This document shows, in pieces, positions 1-12,200 of a stretch of DNA of 64,000 nucleotides. Every line of letters begins with the position of its first letter. Within the stretch, counting starts at the first letter, position 1. The stretch is from Limnoperna fortunei (lineage: Eukaryota; Mollusca; Bivalvia; Mytilida; Modiolidae): positions 8,807,547 through 8,871,546 of the forward strand of contig OX104116.1 in the NCBI GenBank assembly GCA_944474755.1, in the 5' to 3' direction. A program made the translations under genes and the position numbers. The notes under the pieces are model-generated. The model was not told where the DNA came from and did no database searches. It worked only from the letters and a program-made list of their open reading frames with translations.

Positions 1-199
1 ATACTAAAAAAATGCTTATAAAATCTCAAACTCTGGTGAGAAAAATATGGCATTTAATGGGACAATAATTGATACCCTGACACATTGTTTTTAATATTAT
101 GAACACATTTTACTTAATTCAAATCATTCCATAGGAACAGCCAATCATGATAACAATCCATCTTAGCAGACAATTTTTACCTTGACCTTTGGCCTATAA

Positions 200-414
200 A
201 AGTAAGTGTGGACTGTGAGCACGCACACAAAGCGATTCCCCATCCCCCCCCCTTGCTTTCAAGTCCAATTATCCCTCCCCTTTATGACATCCGAGGTCAA
301 TAAAAATCCTTCATGCACATCTACATATAATGTACATCCTTTATGCTTTAAGTTTCATTAAATTTCATCAAGCGGTTTAGGAGGAGTTGCACTTACAAGG
401 GATGTGGACAGATG

Positions 415-445
<31 letters not shown>

Positions 446-500
446 GCATAGATGGACGGATGGACAGACTGATCACTGATTACTATTAGGGCAGGGCCCT
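200..500 (+). mobile_element. Dispersed repeat (family A) with (GACA)n microsatellite
   Basis: Starts near gtggactgtgagcacgcaca and ends around agggcagggccctaataaa. A reverse-complement, better preserved copy is at 52735-52930: shared words include catgcacatctacatat and ggactgtgagca. It includes the microsatellite near 412-447 (cagacagacaga...). Confidence 0.65.
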
Positions 501-830
501 AATAAAGTTACAATCTATCTAGATAATGACTTCAACCCTTGTTTTATTTATTAAGAATTGAAAGTGTTTATCCCATATTTTCTGAGTGCTATGTGATCCT
601 GGGCATTAATAATTGGAAAGCATTTAGCTAGTCTTGTATCAAGCCACTGATCTATACTGATTTATAAAGTAAAATCTGCTATGTGAACTAAAACAAAATC
701 TTTAAATATTTCATACACACACAGCTAAGATCAAATATCATGCACACTTATATATGAAAACATGTATACTAATGAAAACAGCTCGAGATGGACAGATACA
801 ATGACAATAAAAGGTTTTTTGTTTGTTTGA

Positions 831-1080
831 ATGGGGTTTAATGCCACTTACAGCAATTTTTTAGCTCTATTGTGGAGTCCAGTTTTTATTGGATGATGAA
901 GCCTGACTACCCAGTAAAAACCTAGAACATTCAGCAGGAAAACTATCAAAAATGTCAATTAAGGTTGCAGTCAAGCCAACCTTGCTTGACGTGAGACTCA
1001 ACCCACAACCACAGTGTAACAGACAATGTGATAATACTAGATGACTGTAACCACTCGGCACTCCAGGCCCTGACAACAAA
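831..1080 (-). mobile_element. tRNA-derived SINE copy, minus strand
   Basis: Reverse complement has an A-box-like GTGCCGAGTGGTTACAG, a B-box-like GGGTTGAGTCTC and the tail motif tgctgtaagtggcattaaac shared with SINE copies at 3882 and 20951. The tail is at the left and the tRNA head at the right. Confidence 0.7.
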
Positions 1081-1254
1081 AGGTGATATAACAAACATAT
1101 ATACATGTAGATTTGTGTGAGGATTGTGTTTTAGCTTGTTTAAATGAGGTTATAAAACTACTTTTTCTGTTTAACTGCTTGAATTTCAAAATTCATTGAT
1201 TAATTTGTACGCAGAATACACTGCATTCTCAGTAACAATGGTATGTTAGCTTCA

Positions 1255-1440
1255 ATTGGAATCGGTTTTAATGCCACTTAGCAATTTTTAGCTTTACCAT
1301 AACATACCTGTGAAACCCCACCTCTCGACAAGAAAACTGGTATTCCTTTTCAATTAAGTTTGAAGATGAGCAAACCTTGCAGATAGTTAGGCCCAAACTT
1401 GTAACCTTGGCCTTGCTGATTATCAATAGTTCATGACCGG
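1255..1440 (-). mobile_element. SINE fragment, minus strand
   Basis: Tail motif (reverse complement of ttttaatgccacttagcaat at 1266) followed by diverged SINE body; the tRNA head is not clear. Confidence 0.45.
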
Positions 1441-1624
1441 CTTTCCATTTAGGAAGGTTGATAAACCTATAGTAAACTTTACCGTGTCTTCAAGACGGGT
1501 GTTTGCCTGACAAAATGGAAAACTGCTACCGCGTTTGGTCGAGTTTATGATCCTTTTGTAAATCTCAATTTATTTCCACAGTTAATCGGCGTTCTGAAAT
1601 GCAGGTGAATTTTCATTTTGATAC

Positions 1625-1847
1625 ATCGATTTTCCATACTAAATTTTGACCTTGTTTTGAATGGAAGTGTAAGTTAGGAAAATTCAATTGTTGTCTATTC
1701 AAAATCCGTCGTCTGCAGTTGAGGCGGGAACAGTCTCGCGGTTTGTCCGAATACCATTGTACGTTACGAAAGCAGACGAACGTTTGTAAACATTAGACCC
1801 CTTTAGAAACAAATATGGCTGAATTAGTATGGAAAATCGATCTGGCA
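1625..1847. mobile_element. Short TIR element (MITE) nested in the 1468-3192 element
   Basis: Ends atcgattttccatact and agtatggaaaatcgat are perfect inverted repeats. A related, more decayed copy of the interior lies at 52960-53185 (shared gtctgcag, aataccattg, cgttacgaaa, ccctttagaaac). Confidence 0.6.
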
Positions 1848-1880
1848 AAATGAAAAAAAGGACACATTTCAAAAAGCCGA

Positions 1881-3052
1881 TTACCTATTTTCCGCACGAT
1901 AAGTCGACACTTTTTTTCTTGGGAGTCCTATCCTCGACCTATCGTCCGAATCGACTTATCTAAGGCTTGAATCAGAAAAAGTCGGATGTGGAAATTTTTT
2001 TTTCGTGTACTGATAATTTCAGTTTTCTTTTGCAGGATTCTAAGGACAATGTATGCAATGTTACTGCATTCAATTTTGTATAAATAAACGAAATAAATTA
2101 TGCATAGACATGTTTTGTTTATCTTTATTTTTCTGCGATTTTGGATGCAGGAAGTGTATTCTGCTTTATAAAGAAGGGAAACGAAACCGGAGAAACTATG
2201 TTTCGGATGTCGTTAAAATTTATAAATTGAATGAATTGGTTAATTATGCGTTCTGATTGTAGTTTAAAAACAAAAAATTGATATAATCAGAGAAACCTTC
2301 CAACAAACAGAACGAAGAAAACCTAACGAGAACAATTAAACGTTCCCGATTGTCATGAATTTTAGTGCTCCTTTGAACGTAGGTATTATATATGCAAATA
2401 AACATCCGGAACATGCGCGTTGGTTTACATTTCTTCAAAAATGGCGGGATATATTACGACATTGTTTTCGTGTATTTATATGGGTCTTTCGTTTCGAATT
2501 AATATCGAATTGGGCAATTAAAGGAACAAACGTTGATTATTATCTTGACTCGTTGATTGAAGCCAGGTTTAAATTTGAAAATGAGATAATTAGCTAGGGA
2601 CGCGCTGTCGGTTGGGGCTATGTGGATCGATCACCTGTTCAGGTGACAGGTGTTCAGCCAGGTATGCATAATACTTTTAATTAATAAAATAATTGAAAGG
2701 AAATTATTGTTTTAAGGAGATAATAACCCAAATGACATCAATCAATATGCACTTTTCTCCTTCACGTACAGACGCTGACATTTTAAAGCGAAGTTTCGTA
2801 CACATTTTATAACGATCTACCCCTCAAAAAAATTTATTAAACAATTTTATTCTAAATATTAACAACTTGCCAATATATGGTTGGTGACATAGAATCTTTC
2901 TAGAGCTGGAATACTTACCAAAGTTAGTGGTCACGGATACCTCGACTTATGGACCGAATTCGACTTATCTATGTTTTTTTACCCGAATTTTACCAAAAAT
3001 CGTCTATTCGACTTATCGTCCACATCGACTAAACGTGCGGAAAATACGGTAA
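1881..3052. mobile_element. Nested TIR element with cgacttatc subterminal repeats (pogo/Tigger-like look)
   Basis: Ends ttacctattttccgcacg and, reversed, ttaccgtattttccgcacg. Just inside are repeated cgacttatcgtcc/tcgacttatct words, as in TcMar/pogo-type MITEs. Holds an 80-codon open frame (2355-2597) with no recognised domain and an ATGGCGGG motif at 2441. Confidence 0.6.
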
Positions 3053-3201
3053 CTGTGGAAAATAACTGTTGATTTCAAAAAGTGAACAAAAGATTCACAA
3101 AAGGACCACAATACCCGACTAAACCCGGTAGCAGTTTTTAATTTTGTCAAGCAAAAACCCGTAGGATTGACACGATAAAGTTTAGTATAAAGATGACTTA
3201 C

Positions 3202-3272
3202 CTATCAAGAGATCCTGTTTCGTTAAATACAATGATTTCATGAACATTAAATATGACTGCTGCTCTGGCCAC
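3202..3272 (-). CDS. SPOUT1: SPOUT1 coding exon 5 (last one in window)
   Basis: 71 bp, acceptor tttttacag and donor gtaagt. Encodes VARAAVIFNVHEIIVFNETG then SLD plus a split codon, matching the ARACAIFCVDEIVVFDE region of the human protein. The intron that follows starts at 3201 and continues past the left edge. A TIR element begins about ten bases into it. Confidence 0.92.
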
Positions 3273-6200
3273 CTGTAAAAATATTTGTAATAAAAAATAA
3301 GTAACAGACGAAATAAGTAAACAATATACAGTGGATAAGATATCGAGTAAAGTCACATGAACTGGACAAATTTTATACAAAACATTAAATAGGAACAGAA
3401 TTCATGTAATTAATTAAATACTGTATAGTTTAATGTTGCAAACCAAAAGACAACACCAGGTATTGCACTAAGTCTAAAACAGTCACAATTTACTAAATGT
3501 TCCGTATCTTACTCTAAATATTTCTTAAAATTATGACGTGGTAACTAAAAACATTTAGGTTGTTTTCCAATTAATAACATGTATGAATAATTGTTGACAA
3601 ACCTAATGATGTACACACTATGTAACATGTGAACATTGTAGAACATCATGGAGTTTATTTTTGGGGACAAAAAAAAGTACAATTCGTAAGTTCCCCATTA
3701 GGCACCCATGGTTTTATACATGTCACCATAACGATTAATTTTGTGTTCATTGGAGTATACACACAATGTTTCAACCAATCATAAAATCAAATTAATGAGA
3801 AATGAAATAAAATTCATCGTCTTTGCAATGAAATTCATACCCTAGTGAAATATTGAAGATTTTCACAAAGGGGTAATAAGTGGGCCTCGGTGACCAAGTG
3901 GTTTGAAGGTAGTACTATTGGTCGGTCAACACTGAGGTTGCGGGTTCAAGTCACACTGGGAAGGGTGTACTCGATTCCAATATTAACTGACAAGGTTTGC
4001 AAGTTTTCCTACCAAAGATAGGGGGTAACCAGCTTCCTCCCCAATGAAAACTGGATGTCTTGATGAAAATATTATGAGAGTGGCATTAAATATCATTCAA
4101 ACAAACAAAACAAATGGGTAAAATTTTTGTTATCTTAATACTTTTTTTAAATCAAAATTTTGCTTCCAAATATACCCTATGAAAATAAAAGTATTGTGGG
4201 AAACATAGACATACTTTTTTTATATAAATAGATTAAATAGGTAAGAAAAGTTTTGGAAATGTTTTACCTGCCCTGCCAGGTAGGTCCTAAGCTCAGGTGA
4301 TTGTGCATTGTCTAATATAGAACCAGGTAAAGCAATTGACAGAGTCCTTAAAGCTAAAATATAAAGATATCAAAATTATGCAGATGTATAATGATATAAA
4401 ATGTGCAGAAACATAACACTTAACATGTCATAAAGCTTATATCTGGTAATTTATAATAGTGTTGTTAATGTACAGCCAAACCTGTCATAAGCGACCTTTG
4501 AAGGGAAATTGTAAAAAAAAAAGGTCACATAAGACAGGGGGGTCTTTATAGAGAGATCATGATGTTTGTATAGCAGTCAACACAGTCAATATGTCAGCAG
4601 GTGAAAAAGAGAATTGTTGAACAGAATTGTTTCTTTTAATAAATAAAAAAATGAAATGTATCTTATGTTATTACAATAGTACAAAATATACAGCAATGAG
4701 TGTTTTGATTTCCAATTGTATTTATGCCTGTTAAATTTTTTCCCATTCAACACTTGTATTTTCCTTTGTCTTTGTACTGGTTTGGCTGGTATCCTTCTGC
4801 TTCAACAATATGCAGAAAATAAATGTAGGTAGAGAACCAATGTATGCAGGTTTGTATTGATTATCCCCCTTTTTGAAAATGGGATGAGGTTACGGGAATC
4901 ATCGTTACGAATGACAATAAGATTGAAAGTCGACATTGACGACTATTCAAAAGGACAGGGGAATCTGAAATTTGCTTCTAAAAATGATAAAACATTTGCA
5001 GAACCCCGATAATTGACAATACATGTATTTAGTCTACATATCTTCTTTTCGCCAGACAGGGTTTATTTATTTTTTAATGATTTTAACACTCTCAATAGTT
5101 GTTTTAGACAGGTTTTCTTTGTGAAAACAATCTGAAAACATGATCATTAGTTGCCTAAGACAAGGATTCGTTATATAAATGTAAAATGAATGGGAAAATG
5201 CTGGGTACAAATAAATACAGTGGTATAACACAGGAAGTCCGTACATAGAGGCGGTTGCTAAGACAAGTTTGACTGTATCTAAGAATAACATTTAAATCTG
5301 AAAACACTGGATGCTACAGACTAACTTTTAATTGTCTATAAATATTTGCAATTAATTTCAACTATAGTTTGAACATACAACATCATAAGCATAACCCTGA
5401 CAAAAGGTAATATTATACAATTACTGACTTTGATATAGGTCGCTATCAGGATTACTCAACCAGAGAAAATGTAAAATTCACCGAGAGATGCTAGGCAAGG
5501 AAAATATACATTTTTTATGGTATAGAAATACTGATAGCGACGACATTGAGTAACTGCTCGTTTCTAAATATACAATATAACATATCATCAGTCTAATTGT
5601 TACAGAAAGGAATGTTTGATTTGTCTCAACCATATACAGAGTAAGAGGCTGATAAAATTTATTAACCCCCAGAAAAATATACAAGTGCCTGCAGAGACAG
5701 TCCACATAAATATTTTACAGGAACAGCCTAGATTCAAACCTTTACTCTGTTCTGTTGAATTTGTTTCTTTCTTTGTTTCCTCTTTTAACTTTTGAGCCTG
5801 CACTTTCTCCAATTTCTGGATCAGTCTTTGTTCTTTCCACTTTCTTTTCTCTTCTTTTCCTAAATTAAGAAAACATGAAAACATGATACTGATTAACATA
5901 CAAAATAACAGAAATAAAATTGATAATAATAATAATAAATACAGACACTGGTCACTCATACAGTCATGACAGTGCAGGCAGGAATTTACAATAAGTCAAC
6001 GAGTCACACAAGGCGACTAAATAATTCCATGGGCAAGTAAAGTTTGCTTTTTGATCGTCCAGGCCACAATCAAATTTGTGATGATTTGTTTAGGGCCAAT
6101 GCTTATCCGTTACCACAAATTTCGCCCTGTCATTTTTAACAGTAGTGGTATATCCACCTTTCAATTTTATTCCCATACTGGTAAGAAATCTTAAAATTTT

Positions 6201-9200
6201 GTTTCTGTGTCATGTTTATCATGTTAACACACTACACAGTTTTGGCTGGTCCCATGTGAATTTTACTTTGTACATAAATCGTTGAGTGAAAATCAAACTG
6301 GATACCAGTTCAAAACAAAAGAAAATATGAAAATTTCCTGAGCAAATATGAACTTGGTGCCATAAATTGCAAATATGATGCTGCTAGTGTTGAAATGAGT
6401 ATTGCAATAATTGAAACATAATAAAAATTAGTACTTTGGCAGTAACTAAAAACTAGAGGCTCCCAGGAGCCTGTATCGCTCACCTGAACCTGAAACCAAA
6501 TAACCCTTTTTTAATCAGCTTTTCTTTGCTATAAGTAATTGCCCAACACTTCTGCAAAAATTATTAATTTTGACCTTGTAAGGGAAATAACTCCTATAAG
6601 GAGGAGCTTTTGATGCTTAGAGGGAGAAGGGAGGTTCACTTCAAATTTGCTGTACCTGTTATAATTTTTAACTATCAGTCGAAAAACTCTCTCGACTCTC
6701 CCCCCCCCCCCTTTTTCATTTTTTCTATTTTAAGCCAAGGTAGCTATGTAGGTAGTCAGGTGTCATGATTTGCACAGTTTTTGGTAGAGGACGTCCTAAA
6801 GATGATGTGTGGAATGTTTCAAAGAAGTCCTTTCATTGGTTAAAGATGAGAAGATTTTTTAAAATCAAGTAAAATTGATTAAAAAAATGTTCAAGGAGAA
6901 TAATTCCTAAACGGTTCATCAGACAATCTTGACCCTAAAGTAATTTTTATAGAGCAGAACAATTAAGCAATGCTAACTTTTTCTCTAGTTCTAATAATTT
7001 TCAAGATTTTGAGGCAAAAATGTCAAAAATAATAAATTTCGACAATTAAAAAGCAATAACTCCTATAAGGAGTCATCATACAACTTCAACCCAATGGAGT
7101 GTTTCCTAGAGCTTTTGATGCAGATGAAGGTTTTCCTGTATCTGTTACACTTTTTTAAATATAAGCCAAAAACTGTATTTTACCCCCCTCCCTCCATCCT
7201 ATTTTTAGCCATGGTGGCCATGTTGGTTAATCTGCAGCCATGGTTGGTGCAAACTTGGTTGGGGACATTTGACGGATGATGTGTACAAAGTTTCAAAGTT
7301 GTTTCAGAGGAGAAGATTTTAAAAAATCAATTAAAACTGATTAAAAAAAACAGTTCAAGGGGAATAACTCTTAAACAGTTAATCAGACAATATTGACCTT
7401 AAGTCATTTTTGTAGCCCTTATAGAGCAGAACAATTAAGCAATGCTAACTTTTTCTCTAGTTCTAATAATTTTCAAGATTTTGAGGCAAAAATGGCAAAA
7501 ATCATCAATTTTTACAATTTAAGAGCAATAACTCCTACAAGGAGTCATCATACAACTTTGACCCAATGGAGTGTTTTGTAGAGCTTTAGATGCTGAAGAA
7601 GGAAAGTCTCTTCGGCTTTCCTGTATCTGTTATACTTTTTGAACTATAAGCAAAAAACTGTTCTATTTTTAGCCATGGTGGCCATGTTGGTTGGTCTGAG
7701 GCCATGATTTGTGCAAATTTGGTAGAGGACATTTTACTGATGATGTTTGCAAAGTTTCAAAGCAATCCCTTCATTGGTTTTGGAGGAGAAGATTTTTTAA
7801 GAAAAGTTAACGACGACAACGACGACGACGACGGATGCCAAGTGATGGCAATAGCTCACCTGACTTCGGGTCAGGTCAGCTAAAAAAAAATTAATTTAAA
7901 TCTCCTTAAATATGTTTAATAGTGCATTTTTGTTAAATACATAATATTATTTCTTTCACAATGTTTTTACTTCAGGTTCTACCTCATTTATAATTCTATC
8001 CTTTTATTTTTTTACAGTTTTAATTTATGCAAGTGTCTTCTTTTGCATTATAAAAAAAAATATGAAAAATTGTGGGTGCCTACCTTTTTCACTAGACGCC
8101 AACATTCTTAAAGTTAGCAGACCAGCTGGCAACCATGATAAAAAAGTTAGTATATATTCCTGCCAGTGCATGCATGGTTTCCACTGGTTTCAGTTTACTC
8201 ATTTTTTTTGTTCGTTTTTTTTTTTTGGGGGGGGGGGGGTTCTGTTTTTTATCTATTGTTTGTCTGAATCTGGATTTGTAATTGCCACTTGACCTTCGGA
8301 TCTTGAAAATCAGTTCTTTTCCTACTATTTTATTATGTTAATCAAATCACTTTTTAAAAAATATTCATATTCTACTGCTATGAGAGTACATTATACATAT
8401 GTAATATATTGTATAAAACTGACTTTTAATATGAACTTACTTTCCTTCTTCCATTTCTTCCATTCTTTAGGCTACAAAATTAAGAAAATTTATGGAATAC
8501 ATTAGTTTTTCTTAAAAAGAATGAAAGTAATATTAATCTGAACATTATATGATGCAAAAACAAAGAGTTCTTCAAAAGTCACATGAAATAAAAACCATAA
8601 TAACAAACTGCAGTACTGTTTGGTATGGTATTACATTAAACACCTGGTCGTTTACAGACAGAATTTTGTAGAATTACCCATAATGCACCTTGTAACAGGA
8701 AATACATAAACTATTGTGGGTATTTTAAAACTTTACGTAGAAAAGGATTCATACACATGTTGCAGTTGTTCTTAAATATATTGTAATTATGTAAAATTTA
8801 TTATCAAGAATGATAAATCAGACTTAAATTTTAATTTGTAATGCTTACAAACATCAGTCTAATTAAAACTAGCCCTTAAGGACAAAATGTAAAATGTTAA
8901 ATACCCAGTTTATACAATATTCTGACTGTAATAAATATGTAATAATATGCATTTATTTCTCTAAACAAATGATATATAAACAATTGGTGTTTTCATCAAA
9001 TTGCCATTTGTTGAAACAATACACAATGCAAAGCATTTTCATCAGTGAAATTTGAGTGTACTTCAATACCTTTAAAATACAACAAATGATTTTATTTTCC
9101 TCTGAATTTTACCTACCTTTGTTTACCTCTGGTTTAATATTAGGTCCAGAAAGCGCCAGTGGACAAATCTTCCTGGGACGGATTGACTAGGGGACATATC

Positions 9201-12200
9201 GTCTTTAAATCCAAATAATTAATTAAAGTCAAAGTTGGCATGTTTTGCTGGAGGTTTTTGGCTGACAAATAAAAACTGTTTACTGTGTATGGTCGAGCTT
9301 ATGCTCTTATTGAACATCCCAAAAATTATAATTTTAAATCAACAATAATTTCCTCAAATTATTCAGTACTTTNNNNNNNNNNNNNNNNNNNNNNNNNNNN
9401 NNNNNNNNNNNNNNNNNNNNNNNNNNNNNNNNNNNNNNNNNNNNNNNNNNNNNNNNNNNNNNNNNNNNNNNNNNNNNNNNNNNNNNNNNNNNNNNNNNNN
9501 NNNNNNNNNNNNNNNNNNNNNNNNNNNNNNNNNNNNNNNNNNNNNNNNNNNNNNNNNNNNNNNNNNNNNNNNCGATTTTCAAGTTTTGTTTTTTCAGGCA
9601 AAAAAATCTCCACCAAAATACACCGACCTATACTATGAATTTTAAATTTTAGGATTTTTAGACTTCATTCATAAAAATCTGACATTTTTTTATTTAAATG
9701 TAAACATAAAGAAACAAATTCCTAATTATTTTACAGTGTCAATTTGACTTACACCCTTTACTTAACATATTTTAGAACAAGTGTGGACACAGAAAAATGT
9801 CTCGCCTGCATTCCGCATCAGTAACGAAAATAAATTTCGTCATAAGCATTACGTAAATAGCATTAAATATCAGCAGCAGCCTGTATACAAAATATTGTCA
9901 CCATACCCTGCATAGTTACAGAGGAACTGTCGTAACCCAAAAACATTAACGTAGTCGCTGGACCGTGAAATTGAGGTCAAGGTCAGGTGGAACCTACCAG
10001 ACAGTCATGTACTATTCATCAGCAACCTATCTACCAAATATTGTCATCCTACCATGCGTAGTAACAGGAACTATCGTAACCCAAAAACTTTAACGTAGTT
10101 GCTGGACCTTGAAATTGAGGTCAAGGTCAGGTGACACCTACCAGACAGTCATGTACTAGTCATCAGCAACCTATACACCAAATATTGTCATCCTACCATG
10201 CGTAGTTACAGAGGAACTGTCGTAACCCAAAAACATTAACGTAGTCGCTGGACCGTGAAATTGAGGTCAAGGTCATGTGACATCTACCAGACAGTCATGT
10301 ACTAGTCATCAGCAACCTATACACCAAATATTGTCATCCTACCATGCGTAGTTACAGAGGAACTGTCGTAACCCAAAAACATTAACGTAGTCGCTGGACA
10401 GTGAAATTGAGGTCAAGGTCAGGTGACACCTACCAGACAGTCATGTACTAGTCATCAGCAACCTATACACCAAATATTGTCATCCTACCATGCGTAGTTA
10501 CAGAGGAACTGCCGTAACCCAAAAACTTTAACGTACTCGCTGAACCGTGAAATTGAGGTCAAGTGACACCTACCAGACAGTCATGTACTTGTCATCAGCA
10601 ACCTATACACCAAATATTGTCATCCTACCATGCGTAGTTACAGAGGAACTACTGTCGTAACCCAAAAACTTTAACGTAGTCGTTGGACCGTGAAATTGAG
10701 GTCAAGGTCAGGTGACACCTACCAGACAGTCATGTACTAGTCATCAGCAACCTATACACTAAATATTGTCATCCTACCATGCGTAGTTACAGAGGAACTG
10801 TCGTAACCCAAAAACATTAACGTAGTCGCTGGACCGTGAAATTGAGGTCAAGGTCAGGTGACACCTACCAGACAGTCATGTACTAGTCATCAGCAACCTA
10901 TACACCAAATATTGTCATCCTACCATGCGTAGTTACAGAGGAACTGCCGTAACCCAAAGACTTTAACGTAGTCGCTGAACCGTGAAATTGAGGTCAAGGT
11001 CAGGTGACACCTACCAGACAGTCATGTACTAGTCATCAGCAACCTATACACCAAATATTGTCATCCTACCATGCGTAGTTACAGAGGAACTGTCGTAACC
11101 CAAAAACTTTAACGTAGTGGCTGGACCGTGAAATTGAGGTCAAGGTCAGGTGACACCTACCAGACAGTCATGTACTAGTCATCAGCAACCTATACATCAA
11201 ATATTGTCATCCTACCATGTGTAGTTACAGAGGAACTGTCGTAACCCAAAAACTTTAACGTAGTCGCTGGACCGTGAAATTGAGGTCAAGGTCAGGTGAC
11301 AGGTGACTGACTGGCAAGTACTCATCATAAGCTACCTCTGGACCAAATTTGATGGACCTAGGGCTTGGGCTTACAAATATATGAAGCAAGATGTCAAGTG
11401 TTTACGCCGCCGCCGACAGATTCCCATACATATGTCTCGCCTCCAGCGACTTTCGTCGCAGGCGAGACAAAAACAAGATTTATGCCGGTTTGATTTCTAG
11501 ACAATCGGTCCCCTAGTCAATTCGTCACAGGACGATCTGTCCCCTGGTCGTTCCGTCCCCATGTCTGTCCGGCCCTAGTAAAACCAAGGTAGGTAAAAAA
11601 AAGAATGTAGTAAAATATATTCATAATTCGTATTTTAAGTATGGTAGTACACTGGAATTCACTATTTTGATTGCCAAGTATGCATGCGAATATAGCATGT
11701 TTTGGAATATTTTTAAATAATGCAGAAGCAAATTAAAATGACTTTTTTCTTTATTTTGATGTTACTTCTTCTACGATGGTATGGTTTCATATGTATAAGA
11801 ATTGGCTATTTCTACATTTGATTACTTCTTCAACTAACATGACTAAGGTATGGTTTCATGTGTACGTGTAATTAAATTGTAATTGTTATTTAGTATTGAT
11901 CTTTTTGACACCTGTAATTTGTAACTAACAATTAACATGTGTCAGATAATAGTAATAAAACAGAAGAGACAGTTGAAATTATTTTATGACTTTATAATAT
12001 TTAATAATGATAAAGAATTAAAATACATGTTGCAAACCATTTTATATATCCAAAGATTTGGGGTCCCAATTCGTTTTGAGAAATTCTTTGAGCTAACTGT
12101 CTGTTTTCTTCAAAAATCACTCAAAGTTGTTAGGCAAACAATTTAAACATAATCAAAGTGTAATTACCTCTGTTATCATCATTTAATTGTTTATTTAATT

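Larger units (their letters stand above)
1468..3192. mobile_element. TIR DNA transposon (non-autonomous) with ~100-bp inverted ends
   Basis: Left end agtaaactttaccgtgtc... (1470 on) and right end read in reverse (actaaactttatcgtgtc...) match over roughly 100 bp, including tgacaaaat, aaaactgctaccg, ccttttgt and tttccacagtta. The right edge stops ~10 bases from the SPOUT1 exon 5 donor. No transposase is recognisable. It contains two further nested elements. Confidence 0.7.
9109..11596. mobile_element. ~2.5-kb TIR element in SPOUT1 intron 1, contains gap and satellite
   Basis: Left end ttacctacctttg...attgactaggggacatatcgtct; right end reversed ttacctaccttgg...attgactaggggaccgattgtct, together about 100 bp of imperfect TIR. 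Related end-like sequence also occurs at 12297-12352 (ctggggacaaatcg, gaccggggacgg). Confidence 0.6.

Noticed and set aside
2355..2597. 80-codon ORF inside the nested TIR element
   Set aside because: No recognised domain, inside a non-autonomous element; could be captured sequence but cannot be supported.
5600..5959. 119-codon ORF taken as a whole as the SPOUT1 exon
   Set aside because: Only 5740-5859 is coding; the flanks are intron, including the acceptor tract, and do not match the family.
9285..9638. Open frames spanning the N run
   Set aside because: Produced by the assembly gap; residues are unknown and the ends are TE sequence.
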